A stretch of 64,000 nucleotides of DNA, taken from positions 3,038,001-3,102,000 of the forward strand of contig NZ_CP011340.1 in the NCBI RefSeq assembly GCF_001278075.1, given 5' to 3'. Made by a program: the position numbers and the translations under genes. Source of the DNA: Streptomyces pristinaespiralis. Lineage in GTDB: Bacteria > Actinomycetota > Actinomycetes > Streptomycetales > Streptomycetaceae. The notes under the pieces are model-generated. The model saw only the letters and a list, made by a program, of their open reading frames with translations, was not told where the DNA came from and made no database searches. Shown here one piece after another: positions 44,821 to 53,871 of this stretch. The stretch's first letter is position 1. Every line of letters starts with the position of its first letter.

Positions 44821-44839
44821 TTGAGCTGTACCGACTCAA
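44821..44839 (-). promoter_or_regulatory. HAIR-like HspR binding element upstream of lon
   Basis: Read on the lon strand the element is TTGAGT-N7-GCTCAA, close to the HAIR consensus CTTGAGT-N7-ACTCAAG bound by HspR. It lies 22 bp before the lon start. HspR repression of lon is known from Streptomyces coelicolor. Confidence 0.7.
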
Positions 44840-44872
44840 TGGTTATGAGCCCTGGATTGTTCCCCGGCCGCT

Positions 44873-44886
44873 GTTCGCTCTGAGCG
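44873..44886. promoter_or_regulatory. ClgR-type motif upstream of lon
   Basis: GTTCGC-TCTGA-GCG (44873-44886) matches the GTTCGC-5N-GCG pattern that I recall for ClgR, the activator of clp and lon in Streptomyces. It sits 74 bp upstream of the lon start, and also in front of the divergent nucleotidyltransferase gene. Confidence 0.55.
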
Positions 44887-44937
44887 ATCGCCGAAATCCG
44901 GTGGGCGACAGGGCCCGGCCCGGGCGACAGTGACCCG

Positions 44938-45750
44938 ATGGAGAGCAAAGGGCTGAACCCGGACGGGTCCATCGCGCGCGAAGGGGCGCTCGACCGCGTG
45001 ACCGCGGCCTTCGCGCCCGTCGTGGCCGCCGCCCGGAGTCAGATCGCCGGCCGCTTCGGCGACGGCAGGCTGCACAGCGCCTATCTCTACGGGAGCATTC
45101 CGCGCGGCACCGCCGTGCCCGGCGTCTCGGACCTCGACCTGCTGCTGGTCCTTCACGAGGAGCCCACGGCGCGGGACCGGGCGGACGCCGACGCGATGGA
45201 GGCGGTGCTCGACGGGGAGTCCGAGGCGATCGACGGCGCCGGCGTCCTGATCGTCGGGGCCGGGGCGGCACTCGATGAAGCGGAACGGTACGACCTGGGC
45301 TTCTTCATCTCCTGCCTCTGCACCCCGCTGACCGGCGAGGACCTCGCGGCGCGCCTGCCCGCCCAGTACCCCACGTCGCTGCTGGCCCGCGAGACCAACG
45401 GCGATCTCGATCTCGTCCTGCCGCGCTGGCGCGCCCGGCTGCGGGACGCCGGGACGGACACCGCCCGGCTGGCGCTGTGCCGGAGGGCCGCGCGGCGCCT
45501 CGTACGGTCGGGGTTCACGCTGGTGATGCCCCGCTGGGGCGGCTGGACCAGCGACCTGGAGGCGTCGGCCGAGCTGTTCGCCGGCCATTACCCGCAGCGG
45601 GCCGCCCAGATGCGGCTGGCCGCCGCGGCCGCCCGCCGCCCTACGCCGGACGAGGCGGTGATCCGCACGCTGGTCGAGGACCTGGGCCCGTGGCTGGCCG
45701 GGGAGTACACGGCGGTGCACGGGACCAAGGCGGTGCGGCCGGCGCCGTGA
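44938..45750 (+). CDS. Nucleotidyltransferase-domain protein
   Basis: The 270-residue protein has a minimal nucleotidyltransferase fold. YLYGSIPRGTAVPGVSDLDLL gives the GS (52-53) and DxD (Asp65/Asp67) motifs that bind Mg-NTP. The C-terminal half is helical and resembles the four-helix substrate domain of aminoglycoside adenylyltransferases, such as KNTase-C or ANT types. It may adenylylate a small molecule or a protein; resistance is possible but not implied. Divergent from lon with a 139-bp gap. Ribosome-binding site weak. Confidence 0.78.
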   Translation: MESKGLNPDGSIAREGALDRVTAAFAPVVAAARSQIAGRFGDGRLHSAYLYGSIPRGTAVPGVSDLDLLLVLHEEPTARDRADADAMEAVLDGESEAIDGAGVLIVGAGAALDEAERYDLGFFISCLCTPLTGEDLAARLPAQYPTSLLARETNGDLDLVLPRWRARLRDAGTDTARLALCRRAARRLVRSGFTLVMPRWGGWTSDLEASAELFAGHYPQRAAQMRLAAAAARRPTPDEAVIRTLVEDLGPWLAGEYTAVHGTKAVRPAP

Positions 45751-45818
45751 GCGCCCACCCCGTGCTTGTGACCCACATCACCCCGGGAGCAGGTCGCGAT
45801 CGCCCGTCGCAGCGTTGT

Positions 45819-45849
45819 GTAATAGGTGCTCCAGCACTTCATCTATTAC
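45819..45849 (+). promoter_or_regulatory. Nested inverted repeat in the GNAT leader
   Basis: GTAATAG and CTATTAC enclose GTGCT-CC-AGCAC followed by TTCAT. The structure is two stacked dyads. TAATAG also fits a -10 box. A regulator site or RNA stem-loop about 40 bp before the GNAT start is likely. Confidence 0.45.
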
Positions 45850-45887
45850 CGATCGCCTTTGTCCCCGAATTGCCGAGGAGTTCCCGC

Positions 45888-46529
45888 ATGCCCTTCCGGT
45901 CGACCGCGGAAATCGTCCACGCCTGGGTCCACGGCTGGGTCGTCTCACGCGGCGCGGCGGATCCCGTGCCCAGACCCTGGGGCTTCACGGTGGACGTCGG
46001 CCAGGTCAAGCACGCCACCCGCCACGTCCTCACCGCGGACGACGAGGCCACCGTGCGCAAGGTCGCCGCGGAGGTGGCGGCGCCGACGGTGTGGCTGAAG
46101 GTCTTCGCCGACCCCGACCGCGTCCTCGAATGGGCGGGACCCGAGTGGGCCGTCGACGAGCCCGGCTGGCTGATGGCCACCGAACTGCGCCGCACCCCGA
46201 CGGCAGTACCCGCCGGCTACACACTGAGGACCTGGACGCGCGGCGGTGTCGTCCGTGCCCTGGTCGTGGGACCGGACGGTTCGTTCGCGGCACGCGCCCA
46301 GATCGCCCCGACCGGCCGCACGGCCGTCGTCGACCAGGTGGAGACCGCGCCCGAGCACCGCCGCAAGGGCCTCGGCCGGCTGGTGATGCACACGCTCCAC
46401 AACGCCGCCCTCGACCACGGGGCCCGCGTCGGCGTGCTGGGCGGCACGCCGGACGGCAGGGCCCTCTACGAGTCCCTGGGCTGGCGGACCCACGCACCGC
46501 TGGTCAGCCTCTGCCACCGGCCGGCCTGA
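45888..46529 (+). CDS. GNAT-family acetyltransferase
   Basis: The 213-residue protein carries the GNAT motif A near residues 149-167 (DQVETAPEHRRKGLGRLVM), which binds the acetyl-CoA pyrophosphate, then GGTPDGRALYESLGW. The N-terminal 110 residues are less conserved. It should transfer acetyl to an amine; the substrate is unknown. ATG 45888 follows GAGGAG at 7 bases. An inverted-repeat leader lies upstream, so its expression may be controlled separately from the nucleotidyltransferase. Confidence 0.88.
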   Translation: MPFRSTAEIVHAWVHGWVVSRGAADPVPRPWGFTVDVGQVKHATRHVLTADDEATVRKVAAEVAAPTVWLKVFADPDRVLEWAGPEWAVDEPGWLMATELRRTPTAVPAGYTLRTWTRGGVVRALVVGPDGSFAARAQIAPTGRTAVVDQVETAPEHRRKGLGRLVMHTLHNAALDHGARVGVLGGTPDGRALYESLGWRTHAPLVSLCHRPA

Positions 46530-46652
46530 GCGCCCGGCACTTACGGGCAGGCCCGCCCACGGCCCCTTATCCGTTTGTCCCCTTCGCGACGGCCCGTCCA
46601 AGATGGGCCCCGATCCCTGTCGTCCCGTACAGCCGCCCGGAGGTCGCCCGTC

Positions 46653-47348
46653 ATGCCCTTCCCCGCCGCAGACGCCCCTGTCACCCTCGACCGACGGGAA
46701 GGGTCCTGTGGGGAGGTCGTGCTGCGCAGACGGGGATCAGGTGAAGAGTCGGTGCACGAAATCATCGCGAACGGCTGCTTCCTGATGGACACCTCCGACG
46801 GGAGGTCGGAGCGGCTGCTGGTCGACGCCGCCCGCCGGGCGATCGGCACCGGGAACGTCGCTCCCCGCGTCCTCATCGGCGGGCTCGGGGTCGGCTTCTC
46901 GCTCGCCCACGCCGCCGCCGACCCGTCCTGGCGGCGGATCGCCGTGGTGGAGCGGGAACAGGCCATCATCGACTGGCACCGCGGCGGCCCCCTCGCCGCC
47001 ATCTCCGGCGACGCCCTCGGCGACCCCCGCTGCGTGATCCTTCACACGGATCTCCTCGAACACCTCCACTCGACCACGGACCGTTATGACGCTCTGTGCC
47101 TGGACATCGACAACGGGCCCGACTGGACCGTCACCGAGGACAACGGCGATCTCTACTCGCCGTCCGGACTCGCCGCGTGCAAAAGCGCGTTGGACCCCGG
47201 CGGGGTGCTGGCCGTATGGTCCGCGAAGCCGTCCACCAGCTTCGAGGACGCGTTGCGGAATGCCGGGTTCAGCGGGGTAAGAACCGAAGAGATCCGCCTT
47301 GCCCGGGGCGTACCGGACGTGGTCCACCTCGGCGTTCGCCCTGCGTAG
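46653..47348 (+). CDS. Spermidine-synthase-like SAM-fold protein
   Basis: The 231-residue protein has the spermidine-synthase fold. The Gly-rich RVLIGGLGVGFSLAHA (near residues 70-86) would bind the nucleotide part of SAM or its decarboxylated form. VVEREQAIIDWHR and ALCLDIDNGPDWT follow. It lacks several catalytic residues of true spermidine synthase, so it may be a related methyl- or aminopropyl-transferase. GGAGG lies 9 bases before ATG 46653. The response-regulator gene starts about 100 bp downstream. Confidence 0.8.
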   Translation: MPFPAADAPVTLDRREGSCGEVVLRRRGSGEESVHEIIANGCFLMDTSDGRSERLLVDAARRAIGTGNVAPRVLIGGLGVGFSLAHAAADPSWRRIAVVEREQAIIDWHRGGPLAAISGDALGDPRCVILHTDLLEHLHSTTDRYDALCLDIDNGPDWTVTEDNGDLYSPSGLAACKSALDPGGVLAVWSAKPSTSFEDALRNAGFSGVRTEEIRLARGVPDVVHLGVRPA

Positions 47349-47451
47349 CCGGGACGCCGTCGCTGCCTTTACGCTGCTGGACTACACACGGGATCCATCC
47401 ACGAGCCGGATCCACATGCAGCTCGCAGAGAACGCGTACAAGGGCGGGGCG

Positions 47452-48189
47452 ATGGAGCAGACACACACCACGCAAAACGGCGTCGCGGCCACACCCGGGG
47501 CCCAGCGCCGGGTGCTGGTGGTCGAGGACGACGCCACGATCGTCGACGCCATCGCCGCGCGGCTGCGGGCGGAGGGCTTCCTGGTACAGACGGCGCTGGA
47601 CGGCCCGGCGGCCGTCGACGCCGCGGACGCCTGGCAGCCGGACCTGATGGTCCTCGACGTCATGCTGCCCGGCTTCGACGGACTGGAGGTCTGCCGCCGG
47701 GTGCAGGCACAGCGGCCGGTTCCGGTGCTGATGCTCACGGCCCGTGACGACGAGACGGACATGCTCGTCGGGCTCGGCGTCGGCGCCGACGACTACATGA
47801 CCAAGCCGTTCTCCATGCGCGAGCTCGCGGCCAGGGTGCACGTCCTGCTGCGGCGCGTGGAGCGGGCGGCGCTCGCCGCGGTCACACCGCGCAGCGGCAT
47901 CCTGCGCCTCGGCGAACTGGAGATCGACCACGCACAGCGCCGGGTACGGGTCCGGGCGGAGGACGTCCATCTGACGCCCACCGAGTTCGACCTGCTGGTG
48001 TGCCTCGCGAACACGCCGCGCGCCGTCCTCTCCCGTGAGCAGCTGCTCGCCGAGGTGTGGGACTGGGCGGACGCCTCCGGGACCCGCACCGTCGACAGCC
48101 ACATCAAGGCCCTGCGCCGCAAGATCGGCGCCGAGCGCATCCGCACCGTCCACGGGGTCGGTTACGCGCTGGAGACGCCGGCGCCATGA
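47452..48189 (+). CDS. OmpR/PhoB-family response regulator
   Basis: The 245-residue protein has a receiver domain (VLVVEDDATIVDA; phospho-acceptor Asp69 in LMVLDVMLPG; Lys in DYMTKPFS) and a C-terminal winged-helix (VHLTPTEFDLLVCLANTPRA, TVDSHIKALRRKIG). It should bind DNA after phosphorylation by the kinase encoded next. ATG 47452 is used; ATG 47416 would add 12 residues. The stop overlaps the kinase start (ATGA). It is upstream of kgd in this chromosome order, but there is a 323-bp gap. Confidence 0.97.
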   Translation: MEQTHTTQNGVAATPGAQRRVLVVEDDATIVDAIAARLRAEGFLVQTALDGPAAVDAADAWQPDLMVLDVMLPGFDGLEVCRRVQAQRPVPVLMLTARDDETDMLVGLGVGADDYMTKPFSMRELAARVHVLLRRVERAALAAVTPRSGILRLGELEIDHAQRRVRVRAEDVHLTPTEFDLLVCLANTPRAVLSREQLLAEVWDWADASGTRTVDSHIKALRRKIGAERIRTVHGVGYALETPAP

Positions 48190-49292
48190 AACGGCGGCGG
48201 CCGGGCGGTGGACCGGGCAGACGGCTGAGTACCGCGTCCATCACGATATCGATCAAGACCAAGCTCAGCACGCTCGTGGTGGTCTCGGTCTTCATCACCA
48301 CCGGTCTCATGCTGATGGCGTTCCACAGCAAGACCGAGGTGCGGTTCATCACGGTCTTCACGATCATCGCGACCCTGCTGATCACCCAGTTCGTGGCGCA
48401 CGGCCTGACCGCGCCGCTGGACGAGATGAACACGGTCGCCAAGGGCATATCCCACGGCGACTACACCCGCCGTGTGCGCGGCGCCGACCGCCGGGACGAG
48501 CTCGGCGACCTCGCCTCCACGATCAACCGCATGGCCGACGACCTCGAGGCCGTGGACCGGCACCGCAAGGAGCTGGTCGCCAACGTCTCGCACGAGCTGC
48601 GCACCCCCATCGCCGCGCTGCGCGCCGTGCTGGAGAACGTCGTCGACGGGGTCTCCGCCGCCGACCCGGAGACGATGCGCACCGCCCTGAAGCAGACGGA
48701 GCGCCTCGGCCGTCTGGTCGAGACACTGCTCGACCTGTCCCGGCTCGACAACGGCGTGCTGCCGCTGAAAGCCCGGCGCTTCGAGGTGTGGCCGTATCTG
48801 TCCGGGGTGCTGAAGGAGGCCAATCTCGCCTCCTCGCGACGCAACCTTGCCTCCGGCTCCGGCCACCACACGCGCACCGACGTCCATCTCCATCTGGACG
48901 TCTCACCGCCGGACCTGACCGCGCACGCGGACGCGGAGCGGTTGCACCAGGTGGTGGCCAACCTGATCGACAACGCCGTGAAGCACTCTCCGCCGCACGG
49001 GCGGGTGACCGTACGGGCCCGGCGCGGCCCGCACCCCGAGTCGCTGGACCTCGAGGTGGTGGACGAGGGCCCGGGCATCCCCGAGCAGGAGCGCCACCGG
49101 GTCTTCGAGCGTTTCAACCGGGGCGGCGTCCCCTCGCCGCACGGGCCGGGCAGCGACGGCGGTACCGGCCTCGGGCTGGCGATCGCCCGCTGGGCGGTCG
49201 ATCTGCACGGCGGCCGCATCGGGGTGGCCGAATCCGCACACGGCTGCCGCATCCAGGTCACCCTTCCGGGGCTCAGGACGGCACGCCCTTGA
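48186..49292 (+). CDS. Membrane sensor histidine kinase
   Basis: The 368-residue protein has two membrane spans with a very short outside loop (KTKLSTLVVVSVFITTGLML and a second near FITVFTIIATLLITQFV). HAMP follows, then the phospho-acceptor His136 in VSHELRTP and an HATPase domain (NLIDNAVKHSPP, DEGPGIP, GGTGLGLAIAR). It should phosphorylate the adjacent response regulator. The short outside loop suggests that the membrane itself is sensed. Overlaps the regulator gene by 4 bp. Confidence 0.97.
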   Translation: MKRRRPGGGPGRRLSTASITISIKTKLSTLVVVSVFITTGLMLMAFHSKTEVRFITVFTIIATLLITQFVAHGLTAPLDEMNTVAKGISHGDYTRRVRGADRRDELGDLASTINRMADDLEAVDRHRKELVANVSHELRTPIAALRAVLENVVDGVSAADPETMRTALKQTERLGRLVETLLDLSRLDNGVLPLKARRFEVWPYLSGVLKEANLASSRRNLASGSGHHTRTDVHLHLDVSPPDLTAHADAERLHQVVANLIDNAVKHSPPHGRVTVRARRGPHPESLDLEVVDEGPGIPEQERHRVFERFNRGGVPSPHGPGSDGGTGLGLAIARWAVDLHGGRIGVAESAHGCRIQVTLPGLRTARP

Positions 49293-49615
49293 CGTAGGGT
49301 TCGAACCGGAAGTGCAGATTCTCCGTGTAAGCGTTCGAGACACGGGAAGTCGAAGTGCACAGCTGCGGAAAGCAGCCGGTCAGCACGTCGCCGGCCATCC
49401 GTCAGGGGTGCGGGCCAGGGGCCCGTGACCGCCGTCAGGCGTACCCCCGCGCGACCGAACCATGCTTGTTTCCCGCCATTAACAGCCCCGAAACGCGCCG
49501 TTCGGTGTGACTTGCGCGACGTTGACCGGCCCGGTCTGCACCTCCCGGCCAGGGAGGCGTAGCCTTTATTTCCGCTGTCCATCACCTTGTGAAGCGGAAG
49601 AGGGCGGTTCTCGCC
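49293..49615 (+). promoter_or_regulatory. Leader/promoter region of kgd
   Basis: This 323-bp gap has no gene. It contains a 6-bp hairpin CCTCCC-GGCCA-GGGAGG (49541-49557), TTGACC at 49522 and TAGCCT at 49560. The spacing of these boxes is too long for one promoter, so I cannot name the start. GGAAGAGGGCGG lies before the GTG start. Confidence 0.45.
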
Positions 49616-52600
49616 GTGTCGTCTCAGTCCCCCAGTAACTCGAGCATCTCGACCGACCAAGCCGGGCAGGGTCAGAACCCTGCCGCCGCCTTCGGTGCCA
49701 ATGAGTGGCTCGTCGACGAGATCTACCAGCAGTACCTCCAGGATCCGAATTCGGTCGACCGTGCCTGGTGGGACTTCTTCGCCGACTACAAGCCGGGAGC
49801 GGCCGCCACGGCGGACGCCCCCGCCGCCGGCGCGAAGCAGACTCAGAGCGACGCGGCCGCGGTGACCGCGGCCGCACCCGCCCCGGCCGCCGCTCCGGCC
49901 CGGCCCGAGACCCCGGCGCAGCCCGCGCCGGCCGCCCCGGCACCAGCCGCACCGGCCGCTCCCGCCGCCCAGGCCCCGGCCCCCGCCAAGGCGGCTCCCG
50001 CGGCCGCCCCGGCGAAGCCCGCCGCCAAGCCGGCGCCCGCCGCGAAGGCCGACGGCTCGCAGGCCGAGGGTCCCGAGTTCGTGACGCTGCGCGGCCCGGC
50101 CGCCGCGGTCGCGAAGAACATGAACGCCTCGCTGGAGCTGCCCACGGCCACGTCCGTGCGCGCGGTGCCGGTGAAGCTGCTCTTCGACAACCGCATCGTC
50201 ATCAACAACCACCTCAAGCGCGCCCGCGGCGGGAAGATCTCCTTCACGCACCTCATCGGGTACGCGATGGTGCAGGCCATCAAGGCCATGCCGTCGATGA
50301 ACTGGTCCTTCGCGGAGAAGGACGGCAAGCCGACCCTGGTCAAGCCGGACCACGTCAACTTCGGTCTGGCCATCGACCTGGTGAAGCCGAACGGCGACCG
50401 CCAGCTGGTCGTCGCGGGCATCAAGAAGGCCGAGACGCTGAACTTCTTCGAGTTCTGGCAGGCCTACGAGGACATCGTCCGCCGTGCCCGCACCAACAAG
50501 CTGACGATGGACGACTTCACCGGTGTCACCGTCTCGCTGACCAACCCCGGCGGCCTCGGCACCGTCCACTCCGTGCCGCGTCTGATGCCCGGACAGTCGG
50601 TCATCATGGGCGTCGGCTCCATGGACTACCCGGCGGAGTTCCAGGGCACGTCGCAGGACACCCTGAACAAGCTGGGCATCTCCAAGGTGATGACCCTCAC
50701 CTCGACGTACGACCACCGCGTCATCCAGGGCGCCGCGTCGGGCGAGTTCCTGCGGATCGTCGCCAACTTCCTCCTCGGCGAGGAAGGGTTCTACGACGAG
50801 ATCTTCGAGTCGCTGCGCATCCCCTACGAGCCGGTCCGCTGGCTCAAGGACATCGACGCCTCGCACGACGACGACGTCACCAAGGCGGCCCGCGTCTTCG
50901 AGCTGATCCACTCCTACCGGGTCCGCGGCCACGTCATGGCCGACACCGACCCGCTGGAGTACCGCCAGCGCAAGCACCCCGACCTCGACATCACCGAGCA
51001 CGGGCTCACCCTGTGGGACCTGGAGCGCGAGTTCGCCGTCGGCGGCTTCGCCGGCAAGTCGATGATGAAGCTGCGCGACATCCTCGGCGTGCTGCGTGAG
51101 TCGTACTGCCGCACCACCGGCATCGAGTTCATGCACATCCAGGACCCGAAGCAGCGCAAGTGGCTGCAGGACCGGGTCGAGCGCGCCGCCTCCAAGCCGG
51201 AGCGCGAGGAGCAGCTGCGCATCCTGCGCCGGCTGAACGCAGCGGAGGCCTTCGAGATCTTCCTGCAGACGAAGTACGTCGGCCAGAAGCGCTTCTCGCT
51301 GGAGGGCGGCGAGTCCGTCATCCCGCTGCTCGACGCGGTCATCGACTCGGCGGCCGAGTCGCGCCTGGACGAGGTCGTCATCGGCATGGCCCACCGCGGC
51401 CGCCTGAACGTGCTGGCGAACATCGTGGGCAAGTCGTACGCCCAGATCTTCCGGGAGTTCGAGGGCAACCTCGACCCGAAGTCGATGCACGGCTCCGGTG
51501 ACGTGAAGTACCACCTGGGCGCCGAGGGCACCTTCACCGGTCTCGACGGTGAGCAGATCAAGGTCTCGCTCGTCGCCAACCCCTCCCACCTGGAGGCCGT
51601 GGACCCGGTCCTCGAGGGTGTCTCCCGCGCCAAGCAGGACGTCATCAACAAGGGCGGCACGGACTTCACGGTCCTGCCGATCGCCCTGCACGGTGACGCG
51701 GCCTTCGCGGGCCAGGGTGTCGTCGCCGAGACGCTCAACATGTCGCAGCTGCGCGGCTACCGCACCGGCGGCACGGTCCACGTCGTCATCAACAACCAGG
51801 TCGGCTTCACCGCCGCCCCGGAGTCCTCGCGTTCCTCGATGTACGCGACCGACGTGGCCCGCATGATCGAGGCGCCGATCTTCCACGTGAACGGCGACGA
51901 CCCGGAGGCCGTCGTGCGCGTGGCGCGGCTCGCCTTCGAGTTCCGCCAGGCGTTCAACAAGGACGTCGTGATCGACCTCATCTGCTACCGCCGCCGCGGT
52001 CACAACGAGGGCGACAACCCCTCGTTCACCAACCCGCAGATGTACAACCTGATCGACAAGAAGCGCTCGGTGCGCAAGCTCTACACCGAGTCGCTGATCG
52101 GTCGCGGCGACATCACGCTGGAAGAGGCGGAGCAGTCGCTCCAGGACTTCCAGGGTCAGCTGGAGAAGGTGTTCGCGGAGGTCCGCGAGGCCACCAGCCA
52201 CCCGGCCCCGGCCCATGTCCCGGACGTCGAGGCCGAGTTCCCGGTCGCGGTCAACACGGCGGTCTCCCAGGAGGTCGTCAAGCGGATCGCCGAGTCCCAG
52301 GTGAACATCCCCGACAACATCACCGTGCACCCGCGGCTCATGCCGCAGATGCAGCGCCGCGCGGCGTCCGTCGAGGACGGCACCATCGACTGGGGCATGG
52401 GCGAGACCCTCGCCATCGGCTCGCTGCTGATGGAGGGCACCCCGGTCCGTCTCTCCGGCCAGGACACCCGCCGCGGCACGTTCGGCCAGCGCCACGCGGT
52501 GCTGGTGGACCAGGAGACCGGCGAGGACTACACCCCGCTGCTCTACCTGTCCGAGGACCAGGCCCGCTACAACGTCTACGACTCGCTGCTCAGCGAGTAC

Positions 52601-53434
52601 GCGGCGATGGGCTTCGAGTACGGCTACTCGCTGGCCCGGCCCGACGCGCTGGTCATGTGGGAGGCCCAGTTCGGTGACTTCGTCAACGGCGCGCAGACCG
52701 TCGTCGACGAGTTCATCTCCTCCGCCGAGCAGAAGTGGGGCCAGCACTCCGGCGTCACGCTGCTCCTGCCGCACGGCTACGAGGGCCAGGGCCCGGACCA
52801 CAGCTCCGCGCGTCCCGAGCGCTTCCTTCAGATGTGCGCGCAGGACAACATGACGGTCGCCATGCCGACGCTGCCGTCGAACTACTTCCACCTGCTGCGC
52901 TGGCAGGTCCACAACCCGCACCACAAGCCGCTGATCGTCTTCACCCCGAAGTCGATGCTGCGTCTGAAGGCCGCGGCGTCCAAGGTGGAGGAGTTCACCA
53001 CCGGCGGCTTCCGCCCGGTGATCGGGGACGACTCGGTCGACCCGAACGCCGTCCGCAAGGTCGTCTTCTGCTCCGGCAAGGTCTACTACGACCTGGAGGC
53101 CGAGCGGGAGAAGCGCGGCGTCACGGACACGGCGATCATCCGCCTCGAGCGTCTGTACCCGCTGCCGGGTGCGGAGGTCCAGGCCGAGATCGCCAAGTAC
53201 CCGAACGCCGAGAAGTACCTGTGGACGCAGGAGGAGCCGGCGAACCAGGGTGCCTGGCCGTTCATCGCGCTCAACCTGATCGACCACCTCGACCTGGCCG
53301 TCGGCGCGGACATCCCGCACGGCGAGCGTCTGCGCCGCATCTCGCGCCCGCACAGCTCGTCCCCGGCGGTGGGTTCGGCGAAGCGTCACCAGGCGGAGCA
53401 GCAGCAGCTGGTCAACGAGGTCTTCGACGCGTAA
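49616..53434 (+). CDS. kgd: Multifunctional 2-oxoglutarate decarboxylase/dehydrogenase (Kgd, E1-E2 fusion)
   Basis: The 1272-residue protein is typical of actinomycete Kgd/OdhA. An N-terminal helix ([20 protein letters not shown]) leads to an Ala/Pro linker. A succinyltransferase domain follows with His367 in [10 protein letters not shown], and then the thiamine E1 domain, with HNEGDNPSF near residue 796. It converts 2-oxoglutarate to succinic semialdehyde or succinyl-CoA in the TCA cycle, with lipoamide dehydrogenase (E3) and the E2 core supplied elsewhere. GTG 49616 is used; TTG 49589 is possible but less likely. A strong terminator follows the stop. Confidence 0.97.
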   Translation: MSSQSPSNSSISTDQAGQGQNPAAAFGANEWLVDEIYQQYLQDPNSVDRAWWDFFADYKPGAAATADAPAAGAKQTQSDAAAVTAAAPAPAAAPARPETPAQPAPAAPAPAAPAAPAAQAPAPAKAAPAAAPAKPAAKPAPAAKADGSQAEGPEFVTLRGPAAAVAKNMNASLELPTATSVRAVPVKLLFDNRIVINNHLKRARGGKISFTHLIGYAMVQAIKAMPSMNWSFAEKDGKPTLVKPDHVNFGLAIDLVKPNGDRQLVVAGIKKAETLNFFEFWQAYEDIVRRARTNKLTMDDFTGVTVSLTNPGGLGTVHSVPRLMPGQSVIMGVGSMDYPAEFQGTSQDTLNKLGISKVMTLTSTYDHRVIQGAASGEFLRIVANFLLGEEGFYDEIFESLRIPYEPVRWLKDIDASHDDDVTKAARVFELIHSYRVRGHVMADTDPLEYRQRKHPDLDITEHGLTLWDLEREFAVGGFAGKSMMKLRDILGVLRESYCRTTGIEFMHIQDPKQRKWLQDRVERAASKPEREEQLRILRRLNAAEAFEIFLQTKYVGQKRFSLEGGESVIPLLDAVIDSAAESRLDEVVIGMAHRGRLNVLANIVGKSYAQIFREFEGNLDPKSMHGSGDVKYHLGAEGTFTGLDGEQIKVSLVANPSHLEAVDPVLEGVSRAKQDVINKGGTDFTVLPIALHGDAAFAGQGVVAETLNMSQLRGYRTGGTVHVVINNQVGFTAAPESSRSSMYATDVARMIEAPIFHVNGDDPEAVVRVARLAFEFRQAFNKDVVIDLICYRRRGHNEGDNPSFTNPQMYNLIDKKRSVRKLYTESLIGRGDITLEEAEQSLQDFQGQLEKVFAEVREATSHPAPAHVPDVEAEFPVAVNTAVSQEVVKRIAESQVNIPDNITVHPRLMPQMQRRAASVEDGTIDWGMGETLAIGSLLMEGTPVRLSGQDTRRGTFGQRHAVLVDQETGEDYTPLLYLSEDQARYNVYDSLLSEYAAMGFEYGYSLARPDALVMWEAQFGDFVNGAQTVVDEFISSAEQKWGQHSGVTLLLPHGYEGQGPDHSSARPERFLQMCAQDNMTVAMPTLPSNYFHLLRWQVHNPHHKPLIVFTPKSMLRLKAAASKVEEFTTGGFRPVIGDDSVDPNAVRKVVFCSGKVYYDLEAEREKRGVTDTAIIRLERLYPLPGAEVQAEIAKYPNAEKYLWTQEEPANQGAWPFIALNLIDHLDLAVGADIPHGERLRRISRPHSSSPAVGSAKRHQAEQQQLVNEVFDA

Positions 53435-53463
53435 CCGAGGGCTCTCAAGGCTCGTCGACTGCC

Positions 53464-53500
53464 TGGCCCGGCCCCGCGAACACCACGCGGGGCCGGGCCA
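53464..53500 (+). terminator. Terminator after kgd
   Basis: Perfect 15-bp stem TGGCCCGGCCCCGCG / CGCGGGGCCGGGCCA with 7-nt loop, followed by TATTCTGTT. It separates kgd from the small DUF6104 gene, whose own -10 box lies just after it. Confidence 0.88.
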
Positions 53501-53512
53501 TATTCTGTTCGT

Positions 53513-53695
53513 ATGTACTTCACCGATCGCGGTATCGAGGAGCTGGAGAAGCGGCGCGGCGAGGAGGAGGTCACCTTCGAGTGGCTCGCCGAGCAGCTTC
53601 GGACCTTCGTCGACCTCAACCCGGACTTCGAGGTTCCTGTCGAACGCCTCGCCACCTGGCTGGCCCGCCTGGACGACGAGGACGACGAGGAGTAG
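53513..53695 (+). CDS. Small acidic conserved protein (DUF6104-like)
   Basis: The 60-residue protein begins MYFTDRGIEELEKRRGEEE and ends in a run of Asp/Glu; its net charge is strongly negative. It is conserved in Streptomyces, with no known function. TATTCT lies 6 bases before ATG 53513, just downstream of the kgd terminator. With no ribosome-binding site, a leaderless transcript is likely. Confidence 0.8.
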   Translation: MYFTDRGIEELEKRRGEEEVTFEWLAEQLRTFVDLNPDFEVPVERLATWLARLDDEDDEE

Positions 53696-53729
53696 CAGCC
53701 GCCGCGCCGGGCCTGCCCCGTTCGTCGCC

Positions 53730-53833
53730 GTCCGTTTCCCGCGCAGGAGAGATCCCTTGCCCGCCGGTCCGTTTCCCGGCAGGAGAGACCCCTTGCCCGC
53801 CGGTCCGTTTCCCGGCAGGAGAGACCCCGGCCC
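53730..53833. repeat. 36-bp direct repeat (about 2.9 copies)
   Basis: The unit contains CCGTTTCCCGGCAGGAGAGA and CCCTTGCCCGCC. Copies begin at 53730, 53767 and 53803; the last is partial. It is noncoding, between the DUF6104 gene and a minus-strand hypothetical gene. Too few copies and no spacers for CRISPR. Confidence 0.8.
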
Positions 53834-53871
53834 GTCCGTCCGTGGGCCGGGGAGCGCGAACCGGGAGCCCG

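Noticed and set aside
49298..49307. GGTTCGAACC resembling a tRNA T-arm after the kinase gene
   Set aside because: No acceptor stem, D-arm or anticodon arm can be placed around it, and the upstream part is coding.
49589..49615. Upstream TTG start for Kgd
   Set aside because: GTG 49616 begins the sequence expected for the family and has a better-placed ribosome-binding site.
53730..53833. CRISPR-like repeats
   Set aside because: Fewer than three full units in direct contact, with no spacers and no cas genes.
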